From positions 124,001-188,000 of the forward strand of contig NZ_JAFBEK010000003.1 in assembly GCF_016908715.1 (NCBI RefSeq): a DNA stretch of 64,000 nt, in the 5' to 3' direction. The notes under the pieces are model-generated. The model had not been told where the DNA came from. It did no database searches and saw only the letters and a list, made by a program, of their open reading frames with translations. The DNA comes from Leuconostoc rapi (lineage in GTDB: Bacteria > Bacillota > Bacilli > Lactobacillales > Lactobacillaceae). Positions 56,641 through 64,000 of the stretch are shown in pieces; within the stretch, counting starts at the first letter, position 1, and each line of letters starts with the position of its first letter. The position numbers and the translations under genes are program-made.

Positions 56641-57191
56641 TGGCAGAACGCGAGCAAGTGACGAATTCAAAAATTGTCTATGAAGGACCAATATTTAGTG
56701 TTGAAAAACAAAATGTTGATCTGTACAATGGCCATCAATCACAACGTGATATTGTTCGGCACGTACCAGCTATAGCGGTCTTGCCGTTCATTGATGCTGA
56801 TCATATGGTGATTGAAAAACAATATCGCGCTACCATTGGTGATTTTATACTAGAAATACCAGCTGGCAAGCTTGATGAACGTGATTTGGCCGTATCAGAG
56901 CACGCTGTTGAACGTGAACTTAATGAAGAATTACGTATGACTGCGGGTACGATCGAACGTGTGATGGGATTTTTTGAAACGGTTGGTTTTTCAGATGCTT
57001 ACATGCATGTTTACGTGGCGCGTGATCTTAAACCTATTGCGCTTAGCAAGCAATTACCAAGAGACTTAGGAGAATCCTTAGATTTGATTACAATCTCTTT
57101 TGATGAAATGAAAATATTATTTGAAGCTGGAAAGCTCAACGATCAGAAGACAGTACTCGCATTTTTGTATTGGTCTTATTTAAGAGGTTAG
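56640..57191 (+). CDS. Nudix hydrolase, ADP-ribose pyrophosphatase type
   Basis: 183 residues. Hydrolyses ADP-ribose or a related NDP-sugar. The EKQYRATIGDFILEIPAGKLDE entry is typical of the ADPRase group. The Nudix box runs from Gly76 to RELNEEL (92-98) and is two residues longer than GX5EX7REUXEEXGU, with Asp in place of the first Glu; the catalytic REL..EE part is intact. Translationally coupled to the cold-shock gene. Confidence 0.87.
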   Translation: MAEREQVTNSKIVYEGPIFSVEKQNVDLYNGHQSQRDIVRHVPAIAVLPFIDADHMVIEKQYRATIGDFILEIPAGKLDERDLAVSEHAVERELNEELRMTAGTIERVMGFFETVGFSDAYMHVYVARDLKPIALSKQLPRDLGESLDLITISFDEMKILFEAGKLNDQKTVLAFLYWSYLRG

Positions 57192-57192
57192 T

Positions 57193-57489
57193 ATGTCAGA
57201 GGAATTATCGCGAAGAGCTGCAAAAAAAGCGCAAAAAAGGCGGGAAAAAGAACGGGCACAGGTCGAGCGAGCATATGCTAAGGCACATCCTGCACAGCTT
57301 ACTGTTGTTCAACCTGAAACGCGTGAAGAAATGCGTTTAACAAGAAAAGGTCGCTACGAATTGGGGTCCGATGGTAAATTAACGCCACAAGGGAAATCCA
57401 GCCGTTTGACTCATCGATATAACATGGCAATTATCATATTACTACTACTGATTGTTATCACGTACGCATATTTCTTTTTGGTGCACTAA
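57193..57489 (+). CDS. Small membrane-anchored protein, unknown function
   Basis: 98 residues starting one base after the Nudix stop. Highly basic helical N-terminal half (SRRAAKKAQKRREKERAQVERAYAKA), middle RLTRKGRYELGSDGKLTPQGKS, and a single C-terminal membrane helix (about 76-96). Probably a tail-anchored membrane protein. Family not recognised. Confidence 0.7.
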   Translation: MSEELSRRAAKKAQKRREKERAQVERAYAKAHPAQLTVVQPETREEMRLTRKGRYELGSDGKLTPQGKSSRLTHRYNMAIIILLLLIVITYAYFFLVH

Positions 57490-57544
57490 TCACTTGAATT
57501 ATTTAACTATTAAAATTTGAAAGGGAATAAAACTGACAGTATGT

Positions 57545-57573
57545 GGTAGCCAATAATCGCTATTTTGGCTACC
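57545..57573 (+). repeat. Hairpin in the mtnN leader
   Basis: GGTAGCCA(A) / TTGGCTACC with a 12-base loop, about 30 bases before the mtnN ATG. No T run, so not a terminator. It separates a GAAAGGGA motif (57531-57538 region) from the start codon. Confidence 0.45.
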
Positions 57574-57601
57574 GTGAACGTTAGTTTTTGATATTTGAAA
57601 C

Positions 57602-58276
57602 ATGAAAATTGGAATTATCACGCCGATGGCGGAAGAAAAAATTGCTTTAATTGCGGCATTAGAGAATATAACGACTAAGCAGCATGGTGGCACAGAAATT
57701 ACGCACGGACAGTACAATGGGCATGAAGTGATTCTGACAGAATCCGGGATTGGAAAAGTTGCAGCTGCTTCAGCAACAACAGTGATGATTGATAATTTCC
57801 AACCAGATTTAATTGTTAACACTGGCTCAGCAGGCGCGTTAGATCCACAACTAAAAATTGGCGATGAAGTGATTGGCACGCGAATTGCTTACTCGGATGT
57901 TGATGTCACAGTGTTCGGTTATGAATTTGGTCAGTTACCTAATAAACCATTGTATTTTGAAGCTGATGCACAAGTCGTTAAAGCGTTTGAAAAATTGACT
58001 GCTGTCAAAGAAGGCTTAATTGTTTCAGGTGATCAATTTGTTCAAATGGCTGCTAAGCAACGTATCTTGTCGCATTTTCCTGAAGCACTGGTTGCTGAGA
58101 TGGAAGCTGCCGCTGTGGCACAAGTGGCTTATCAATTCAATACACCATTTATTGTATTGCGCGGCGTTTCAGATCTAGCAGATGGTGATTCAGGGATTGT
58201 GTTTGATGACTATGTTATAGAGGCTGGAAAAGCATCAGCCAAATTATTGTTAGCCTATCTTGATAGTCAAAGCTAA
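57602..58276 (+). CDS. mtnN: 5'-methylthioadenosine/S-adenosylhomocysteine nucleosidase
   Basis: Cleaves MTA and SAH to adenine plus the thioribose product. 224 residues. Catalytic Glu12 in ITPMAEEKIAL, VNTGSAGAL, SGDQFV, VAEMEAAAVAQVA with the ribose-binding Glu, and SDLADGDSG with the catalytic Asp. TGA at 57596 blocks any earlier in-frame start; there is no adjacent ribosome site. It would dispose of SAH from the methyltransferase of the TPP operon among many others. Confidence 0.94.
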   Translation: MKIGIITPMAEEKIALIAALENITTKQHGGTEITHGQYNGHEVILTESGIGKVAAASATTVMIDNFQPDLIVNTGSAGALDPQLKIGDEVIGTRIAYSDVDVTVFGYEFGQLPNKPLYFEADAQVVKAFEKLTAVKEGLIVSGDQFVQMAAKQRILSHFPEALVAEMEAAAVAQVAYQFNTPFIVLRGVSDLADGDSGIVFDDYVIEAGKASAKLLLAYLDSQS

Positions 58277-58282
58277 TGTCAT

Positions 58283-58305
58283 TAGACCGTGTGAGCGGTC
58301 TTTTG
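58283..58305 (+). terminator. mtnN terminator
   Basis: AGACCG-TGTGAG-CGGTCT followed by TTTG. Confidence 0.7.
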
Positions 58306-58361
58306 TGTTTTAAAAATGCCTATGATACCATAATAATACGACTGATTTAAGGAATAAAAAA

Positions 58362-59018
58362 ATGATAACAACTTATAATTTAAAAGCAAGTGGGGATATT
58401 CTAGTGATTATTCTCAAACCAAATGCTAACACACAAAGTGTCACGACTCAGGGAAAAGTGACTTGCATCCAGAATATTGAAACTGGCGATATTACAGGGT
58501 TTAACATCGCAGAGATTGGCGAAAAATTGGGCTTAACTAAGCAGTCTGGACCCGTTGATTTAAACGATACACAAATCAATATCATTAATGACGAGATTCA
58601 AAAAGCAGGGTTTAAAGCAGAGTTGACATCATCTGCATCAAAGCTCGTTGTCGGTCGTGTCCAGCGTATGACGCCTCATCCCGATTCAGATCATCTGCAT
58701 GTTACTACAACTGAAGTTGGTGAAGACAAAACATTACAAATTGTTTCCGGATCGCCTAACATGCAAGTTGGTATTAAAGTTGCTGTGGCGCAACCTGGCA
58801 CAATGATGCCGTCAGGGGCATTAATTTGGTCGGGTGAATTACGTGGTGTTGCTTCAAGTGGCATGATTGTTTCTGGACGTGAGTTACAGTTACCTGGCGC
58901 GCCTGAAAAACCTGGTGCGTTAGTGCTACCAGAAAATTTTGGTGAGATTGGAGAACCTTTTAATTTTAAGAAGGCACAGTCTCTCTATACTTCTGGATTA
59001 GTGGACACGAATTATTAA
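58362..59018 (+). CDS. ytpR: YtpR family tRNA-binding-domain protein
   Basis: 218 residues. The C-terminal half is a PheT-like tRNA-binding OB domain: VVGRVQRMTPHPDSDHLHVTTTEVG, QIVSGSPNMQVGIKVAVAQPGTMMPSG, GVASSGMIVSGREL. The N-terminal half is a DUF4479-type domain. AAGGA precedes the ATG. Function unclear; gene order near murC is conserved in Firmicutes. Confidence 0.88.
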   Translation: MITTYNLKASGDILVIILKPNANTQSVTTQGKVTCIQNIETGDITGFNIAEIGEKLGLTKQSGPVDLNDTQINIINDEIQKAGFKAELTSSASKLVVGRVQRMTPHPDSDHLHVTTTEVGEDKTLQIVSGSPNMQVGIKVAVAQPGTMMPSGALIWSGELRGVASSGMIVSGRELQLPGAPEKPGALVLPENFGEIGEPFNFKKAQSLYTSGLVDTNY

Positions 59019-59019
59019 A

Positions 59020-59169
59020 ATGCGTACACAAGATAAATTACAAAACGCACCACGCGTTTATCGCACATTTAATGGTGAGTTTGCGCAGTATAGAAGGCTT
59101 GTATTTGAATTGCGTAAAGGCGAGCTACAATATTTTATTTTTGAACAAGATAGGGGAAGTCATGTCTAA
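59020..59169 (+). CDS. Small 49-codon protein between ytpR and murC
   Basis: ATG 59020 lies one base after the ytpR stop and the frame ends in TAA at 59167-59169, overlapping the murC start by eight bases. The product begins MRTQDKLQNAPRVYRTF and is basic, with no membrane span. No clear ribosome site, so coupled translation from ytpR would be needed. Tight packing between two real genes supports it; family unknown. Confidence 0.5.
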   Translation: MRTQDKLQNAPRVYRTFNGEFAQYRRLVFELRKGELQYFIFEQDRGSHV

Positions 59170-60496
59170 AACATATTATTTTATTGGTATTAAAGGAACA
59201 GGTATGGGCCCTCTAGCACAAATTTTACACGATCAAGGACATGTAGTCGTGGGTTCCGATATTGATACTTATACATATACACAGGCACCATTAGAGGCAG
59301 CTGGTATTAAAATATTATCGTTCAATAAAAATAATATCGCCAATTATCGTGAGGCAGTTTTTGTTCGTGGTAATGCTTTTTCCGATGATCATGTTGAAGT
59401 TGCGCAAGCCTTGGCATTGGGGGTTCGCATGATTTCGTATCCTGAAGCCGTGCAAGAGCAGATTGAACAAACAACCGCGATAGCCGTTGCTGGTGCGCAT
59501 GGTAAAACCTCAACGACAGGCTTATTAGCACATGTATTAAAAAATATTGCACCAACTTCTTATCTTATTGGGGATGGTACAGGTCGAGGCGTCCCTAGTT
59601 CACAATTTTTTGTTGTTGAAGCAGATGAGTATCGCAGGCATTTCAAAGACTATGCACCTGACTATGCTATTTTAACCAACATTGATTTTGATCACCCAGA
59701 TTATTACCAAGATATTCAAGATGTAACGCACGCATTTTCTGATTTTGCTAGTCATGTTAAAAAGGCAATTTTTGCTTGGGGAGATGATGAGCGTTTGAGA
59801 TCGTTGCGCCCTAAAGCAGATGTTTATTATTACGGTACAAACAGCGATAAAGACGATTTCGTGGCGACAAATATTCATAAGTCAACCGAAGGGTCTCATT
59901 TTACTGTTGTATTTCGCGGTGAGACATTAGGTGAATTTTCAGTACCTTTATTCGGACAACATAGTATTTTAAATGCTTTAGCAGTCATTGCCGTTGCGTA
60001 TATGGAAAAAGTTAATCTCACGTTAATTCGGCAATACTTAATGACATACCAAGGGGTTAAACGTCGGTTTAGTGAGAAACAAATCGCTGATATTACCGTG
60101 ATTGATGATTATGCACATCATCCTACAGAAATAGATGCAACCCTAGATGCTGCTCGTCAAAAATACCCTAATAAGCAAATTATTGCGATTTTTCAGCCGC
60201 ATACGTATTCACGTGTGATTGCCTACAAGGATGAATTTGCTAAGAGCTTAGAAGCCGCAGATAAAGTTTATTTAGCCAACATTTTTGGTTCAGCACGAGA
60301 AAAGGCAGGCGCAGTAACTTCAGCAGAAATTGGTGCAGAAATTAGTAAGTTTGGTGGCATCATTGAAGAAGATAATATGAGTTTACTCATGCCTTATGAA
60401 AATGCTGTCATGGTATTTATGGGTGCAGGTGATATTGAAAAATATGAATTTGCGTATGAAAAGTTATTAGGTCAATTACGTACTGATTTACAATAA
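59162..60496 (+). CDS. murC: UDP-N-acetylmuramate-L-alanine ligase
   Basis: Adds L-Ala to UDP-MurNAc in peptidoglycan synthesis. 444 residues from ATG 59162 with AGGGGAAG upstream; the longer frame from 59072 overlaps the preceding small gene and is rejected. Motifs: YFIGIKGTGMGPLAQ (UDP site), VAGAHGKTSTTGLLAHVL (ATP loop), VVEADEYRRHF, NIDFDHPDYY, VIDDYAHHPTEIDATL and IFQPHTYSR. Confidence 0.96.
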   Translation: MSKTYYFIGIKGTGMGPLAQILHDQGHVVVGSDIDTYTYTQAPLEAAGIKILSFNKNNIANYREAVFVRGNAFSDDHVEVAQALALGVRMISYPEAVQEQIEQTTAIAVAGAHGKTSTTGLLAHVLKNIAPTSYLIGDGTGRGVPSSQFFVVEADEYRRHFKDYAPDYAILTNIDFDHPDYYQDIQDVTHAFSDFASHVKKAIFAWGDDERLRSLRPKADVYYYGTNSDKDDFVATNIHKSTEGSHFTVVFRGETLGEFSVPLFGQHSILNALAVIAVAYMEKVNLTLIRQYLMTYQGVKRRFSEKQIADITVIDDYAHHPTEIDATLDAARQKYPNKQIIAIFQPHTYSRVIAYKDEFAKSLEAADKVYLANIFGSAREKAGAVTSAEIGAEISKFGGIIEEDNMSLLMPYENAVMVFMGAGDIEKYEFAYEKLLGQLRTDLQ

Positions 60497-60582
60497 GCTG
60501 ATTATTGGATTTTGCGGGTTGTTCTTAAGTAGCCAGAAGTATATTGTGGTTAAGTGTTTTAGTATATGTTTAATAGACATTC

Positions 60583-60591
60583 TGGTATAAT
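60583..60591 (+). promoter_or_regulatory. Extended -10 promoter of the BI-1 gene
   Basis: TGGTATAAT, with TATAAT at 60586-60591 and no good -35. The roughly 90-base leader contains GTAGTA/TACTAC and CAACTGTT/AACAACTG complementarities, so it may fold. Confidence 0.55.
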
Positions 60592-60679
60592 ATAACTAAC
60601 CAGAAATGGCAACTGTTGTAGTAACTTAATACTACTTGAAGAAACAACTGGGGAATATATGTAATGTGAGGAGACTCAA

Positions 60680-61399
60680 ATGGATAATTTTAATATTAAT
60701 GCGCGTCGGGATGTGACAGGCATGGATGAAGGTATGCGTGCGTTCTTCAAACAAACGTATACCTTCATGGGAATAGCTGTTATGGTCACGGCTATTACTG
60801 GGTTTATCGTACAAAAATTCTTTTTGGAACAAGCCATTGCGTTACTTGCGGGTAATCTTATCGGTGCACTAGCCCTTATTGGTATTCAGATGTTAATTAT
60901 AACTATGATTGGGCGTGCTACTTTTAAAAATCCAGCACGCGCTTTCGGGTTGCTTATGGCATTTGCGGTCGTTGAAGGCTTGACGTTTGGCTTGTTGTTA
61001 GCCATTTACACGGGTGCTTCTGTTGTTATGGCATTTGTGTCTGCATCAGCAGTATTTGGTGGTATGGCTTTGTATGGTGTATTTACGAAACGTGATTTGA
61101 CTGGTATGCGATCGATTCTTTTCGGTGCTTTAATCGGAATCATTGTTGCTTCAGTTGTAAATATGATCTTCTATAGCGGTATCGTATCATTGTTACTGTC
61201 GCTTGCAAGTGTCGTTGTCTTTGCTCTGTATACCGCCTATGATAATCAAAATTTGAAAATCATGTACAGCCAATTTGCTGGTCAAGCGGATACAACTGGA
61301 TTAGCTGTCAATGGTGCATTAAGATTGTACCTTGATTTTGTCAACCTATTCTTTGCTTTGATTCGAATATTTGGTGTTGCTGGTGGCTCTCGAAACTAG
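60680..61399 (+). CDS. Bax inhibitor-1 family membrane protein
   Basis: 239 residues with seven hydrophobic spans. TMBIM family: RRDVTGMDEGMRAFFKQTYTFMGIAVMVTAITGF at the N-terminus, a central GLTFGLLLAIYTG, and the C-terminal YTAYDNQNLK plus LYLDFVNLFFALIRIFG, with acidic residues implicated in Ca2+/pH-sensitive leak. GAGGAG precedes the ATG. Role in bacteria is poorly defined. Confidence 0.9.
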   Translation: MDNFNINARRDVTGMDEGMRAFFKQTYTFMGIAVMVTAITGFIVQKFFLEQAIALLAGNLIGALALIGIQMLIITMIGRATFKNPARAFGLLMAFAVVEGLTFGLLLAIYTGASVVMAFVSASAVFGGMALYGVFTKRDLTGMRSILFGALIGIIVASVVNMIFYSGIVSLLLSLASVVVFALYTAYDNQNLKIMYSQFAGQADTTGLAVNGALRLYLDFVNLFFALIRIFGVAGGSRN

Positions 61400-61419
61400 G
61401 TAGAAATCGTATTAAATTT

Positions 61420-61443
61420 AACAGCCTTAGGGCTGTTTTTTTG
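61420..61443 (+). terminator. Terminator after the BI-1 gene
   Basis: AACAGCC-TTAG-GGCTGTT with a T run. Confidence 0.88.
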
Positions 61444-61472
61444 TTACACTAGACATAGTAAAGGAATATAAA

Positions 61473-64000
61473 ATGACAAAAAAATTACTTTTAATTGATG
61501 GCAATTCACTTGCTTTTCGTGCATTTTACGCTATGTATAATCAACTGGATCGGATGATTTCACACAAAGGGTTGCATACAAATGCGCTTGTTGCCTTTAA
61601 TAATTTCTTAGATCAGATTGTTGACCCAATGCAACCAGACTTAGCGGTTGTTGCTTGGGATGCGGCATCTGGTAAAGAGACTTTTCGTGGTGATTTATTC
61701 CCAGAATATAAGGATGGTCGATCAAAAACACCGTCAGAATTTAAAGAGCAATTTCCATATTTACGTGAAATGGTAGCTTTGCATGGCTTGCGAAACTATG
61801 AACAGGCTGGGTTAGAAGCGGATGATATTATTGGTACTTTCTCTCGTATGGGTGAACAAGCGGGGTATTCAGTCACAATCATTACCGGAGATCAAGACCT
61901 CACTCAGCTTGCAACTGAAAAGGTGACTGTTAATGTCACAAAAAAAGGTGTGACAGAAATTGAACAGTACACACCAAGTTATATTATGGAAAAGTTTGGG
62001 TTAAAGCCGTTACAAATTATTGAAAAAAAGGCGCTAACCGGAGATACGTCGGATAACTATCCAGGCGTCACAAAGGTCGGTGAGAAAACTGCTTTAAAAT
62101 TGCTAGCTGAATATCATGATATTGATAATTTATATGCACATATTGATGATATGAAACAATCAAAATTGAAAGAAAATCTAATCAAGGATCGTGAAGCAGC
62201 CTTTTGTGCGCGACAATTAGCAACGATTTTAACAGATGCTACCCTAGAATTACCTCTAGAAGAAATTGAATATCGTCATATTGATTATGATAAGTTAGTC
62301 CTATTTTATGAAGACTTAGATTTTAAGCAACAATTAGCAAAAATTAAAGCACTTCAAAAATCTGGTCAAATTATAGGCAGTCAAACTCCTGTTGAGAAAG
62401 TGATTAACGTCGTGACATTACAGGAAGATAACCTACAAGCGGTAGCCATGCTAGGTAATAAAATAGCGGTACATATAGAGATGGCTGGATCAAATTATCA
62501 TATTGATGACATGATTGGCTTTGTAATAGGCAGTCCGGCGACAGGTTACTATGGTAGTCGCGATGTATCATTATTACAAAGACCAGAACTCAGGTCAGTG
62601 ATTGAAAATGCTGCCATTATTAAAAATGTGTTCAACGTTAAAGCGCAACTTGTATTATTTAAACGTCTTGGAATCACGTTAAAGGGTGCTGAATTTGATT
62701 TCTTATTAGCTGCATATTTACTCGATACAACTGATAACGATAACGAATTGTCAACTTTGGCACAGCGATTTGATTTTTATGTCACACCAGATGAAGATAT
62801 TTACGGTAAGGGTGCCAAGTATGCGGTACCAGAAGAGACGTCAAGAGTGCTTGTGCATTTAGCGCACAAAGCAGATGTTTTGATGCAACTCGAAAAGCCT
62901 GCTTTTGCTGCGTTGCAAGATCATGAACAAACGCATCTATATACCGAAATAGAATTGCCGCTTGCGCATGTATTGGCCGATATGGAGTACCGTGGGATTA
63001 AAATTGACCAGACTCGATTACGTGATATTGGGACTTCACTTGAAGAGCGCATTAATGCCATCAAAGAAGCGATATTTATTGAAGCAGGTGAGGTCTTTAA
63101 TATTAATTCTCCAAAACAGCTTGGTGTTCTTCTTTTTGAAAAAATGGGTTTGCCAGTAATTAAGAAAACAAAAACTGGTTATTCAACAGCTGTAGATGTA
63201 TTAGAAAAGCTTGCTTCACAAGCACCAATCGTTGATCATATTTTACAATACCGACAACTAGCCAAATTGAAATCTACTTATGTTGAAGGTCTACTATCAG
63301 TTGTTCATGAAAAAGATAGTAAAATTCATACACGATTTTTACAAACTTTAACACAAACTGGACGACTTTCATCAATTGACCCTAATTTGCAAAATATTCC
63401 GATGCGATCAGAGGCAGGTCGACAGATTAGAACGGCATTTGTTCCTAGTCAACCAGACTGGCAAATTTTTGGTGCCGACTATTCACAAATTGAATTGCGT
63501 GTTTTAGCGCATATGACTGGCGACAAAAATATGCAGCAGGCCTTTTTAAATGGTGAAGACATTCATGCAGAGACAGCTCGTGCCGTTTTTGGACTAGATG
63601 ATAGCACCCCAGTCGATGCATTGATGCGACGCACGGCAAAAGCAGTTAACTTTGGTATTGTTTATGGTATATCTGATTTTGGTTTAGCCAATAATTTGGG
63701 TATTTCACGTGCTGAAGCGAAACGTTTTATTGAAACTTATTTTAAGGAATTTCCTCAAATCCACGAGTGGATGACCGAAATTAAAGCAAAGGCCCATGAA
63801 CAGGGCTTCGTGGAAACAATCGCTAAACGTCGGCGATATTTACCAGAGATCAGTTCAAAAAACTTCAATTTGCGTAGCTTTGCAGAACGTACGGCAATGA
63901 ATTCGCCGATTCAAGGATCAGCAGCAGATATTATTAAAATAGCAATGATTAAAGTAGCTGAGGCACTACAAGAAAATGGCATGCAAGCACGTATGTTATT
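61473..64000 (+). CDS. polA: DNA polymerase I (3' end cut by window)
   Basis: Frame open from ATG 61473 (AAAGGA upstream) to the window edge, about 842 codons; a few tens of residues are missing. 5'-nuclease domain first (LLLIDGNSLAFRAFYAM, GLEADDIIGTF, ITGDQDLTQL, LTGDTSDNYPGV). The central 3'-5' exonuclease-like domain lacks the DxE pair (IAVHIEMAGSNYH), so proofreading is probably absent as in other Bacillota. Polymerase motifs: LQNIPMRSEAGRQIRTAF, GADYSQIELRVLAH (catalytic Asp) and RRTAKAVNFGIVYGIS (O-helix). Confidence 0.96.
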   Translation, partial: MTKKLLLIDGNSLAFRAFYAMYNQLDRMISHKGLHTNALVAFNNFLDQIVDPMQPDLAVVAWDAASGKETFRGDLFPEYKDGRSKTPSEFKEQFPYLREMVALHGLRNYEQAGLEADDIIGTFSRMGEQAGYSVTIITGDQDLTQLATEKVTVNVTKKGVTEIEQYTPSYIMEKFGLKPLQIIEKKALTGDTSDNYPGVTKVGEKTALKLLAEYHDIDNLYAHIDDMKQSKLKENLIKDREAAFCARQLATILTDATLELPLEEIEYRHIDYDKLVLFYEDLDFKQQLAKIKALQKSGQIIGSQTPVEKVINVVTLQEDNLQAVAMLGNKIAVHIEMAGSNYHIDDMIGFVIGSPATGYYGSRDVSLLQRPELRSVIENAAIIKNVFNVKAQLVLFKRLGITLKGAEFDFLLAAYLLDTTDNDNELSTLAQRFDFYVTPDEDIYGKGAKYAVPEETSRVLVHLAHKADVLMQLEKPAFAALQDHEQTHLYTEIELPLAHVLADMEYRGIKIDQTRLRDIGTSLEERINAIKEAIFIEAGEVFNINSPKQLGVLLFEKMGLPVIKKTKTGYSTAVDVLEKLASQAPIVDHILQYRQLAKLKSTYVEGLLSVVHEKDSKIHTRFLQTLTQTGRLSSIDPNLQNIPMRSEAGRQIRTAFVPSQPDWQIFGADYSQIELRVLAHMTGDKNMQQAFLNGEDIHAETARAVFGLDDSTPVDALMRRTAKAVNFGIVYGISDFGLANNLGISRAEAKRFIETYFKEFPQIHEWMTEIKAKAHEQGFVETIAKRRRYLPEISSKNFNLRSFAERTAMNSPIQGSAADIIKIAMIKVAEALQENGMQARML

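Noticed and set aside
1-64000. tRNA or rRNA genes
   Set aside because: No cloverleaf TTCGA-type arms with CCA-compatible ends and no rRNA blocks were noticed by eye; a tRNAscan run would settle it.

Overview
The window comes from a low-GC lactic acid bacterium, most likely Leuconostoc or a close relative. The evidence is a single-enzyme phosphoketolase (heterofermentative metabolism), RexAB in place of RecBCD, a KxYKxGKxW-type signal peptide with MucBP repeats and an LPKTG anchor, and Firmicutes gene orders (relQ-nadK-rluD-mgtE; rhomboid-yqgQ-glcK). Most of the window is chromosomal core. The accessory parts are a riboswitch-controlled three-gene operon near 13-15 kb, the 5.7-kb adhesin gene, and a wall-polysaccharide locus at 46-55 kb that carries an insertion sequence.

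Layout. 1-4.8 kb: relQ (cut by the left edge), nadK, a RluA-type pseudouridine synthase, mgtE and an LCP wall-polymer ligase. 4.9-8.6 kb: argG-argH-argF. 8.6-12.5 kb, minus strand: an MFS drug exporter behind a transcription attenuator, and phosphoketolase. 12.8-15.4 kb: a TPP riboswitch followed by an NMP N-glycosidase-like gene, a thymidylate-synthase-fold CMP hydroxymethylase-like gene and a SAM methyltransferase. 15.4-19.7 kb, minus strand: rqcH, cutC, rpmF, pnuC and ndt. 20-23 kb: dedA, a small HTH protein and nadV. 23-28 kb: a lysine riboswitch and lysA-dapH-dapL-dapA-dapB (acetylated DAP pathway). 28.4-34.1 kb: giant adhesin with nine exact-length 420-bp repeats. 34-43 kb: recX, two small genes, rexB-rexA. 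43-46 kb: rhomboid protease, yqgQ, glcK, map. 46-54.7 kb: priming sugar transferase, other glycosyltransferases, glf, tagD and a GlfT-like enzyme. One membrane glycosyltransferase gene in this locus is split by a 1,180-bp IS3-family element. 54.7-64 kb: guanine riboswitch plus purine permease, cold-shock protein, Nudix hydrolase, mtnN, ytpR, murC, a BI-1 protein and polA (cut by the right edge).

The most interesting system is the TPP-riboswitch operon. Its three enzyme types match the steps known to convert CMP to bacimethrin, a toxic 2-methoxy analogue of the thiamin pyrimidine. The hydroxymethylase carries the residues that in MilA select CMP over dCMP, plus the Asp that marks cytosine-type members of the fold. 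An in-frame TAG separates it from a further open stretch of 63 codons, so the pathway may be recently damaged or unusually decoded. Other themes are a recurring -10 box placed exactly six bases before an unled ATG (seven sites, suggesting leaderless mRNAs), and several RNA control elements (TPP, lysine, guanine, a structured pnuC leader, and the MFS attenuator). Everything here is read by eye; no database search was run.
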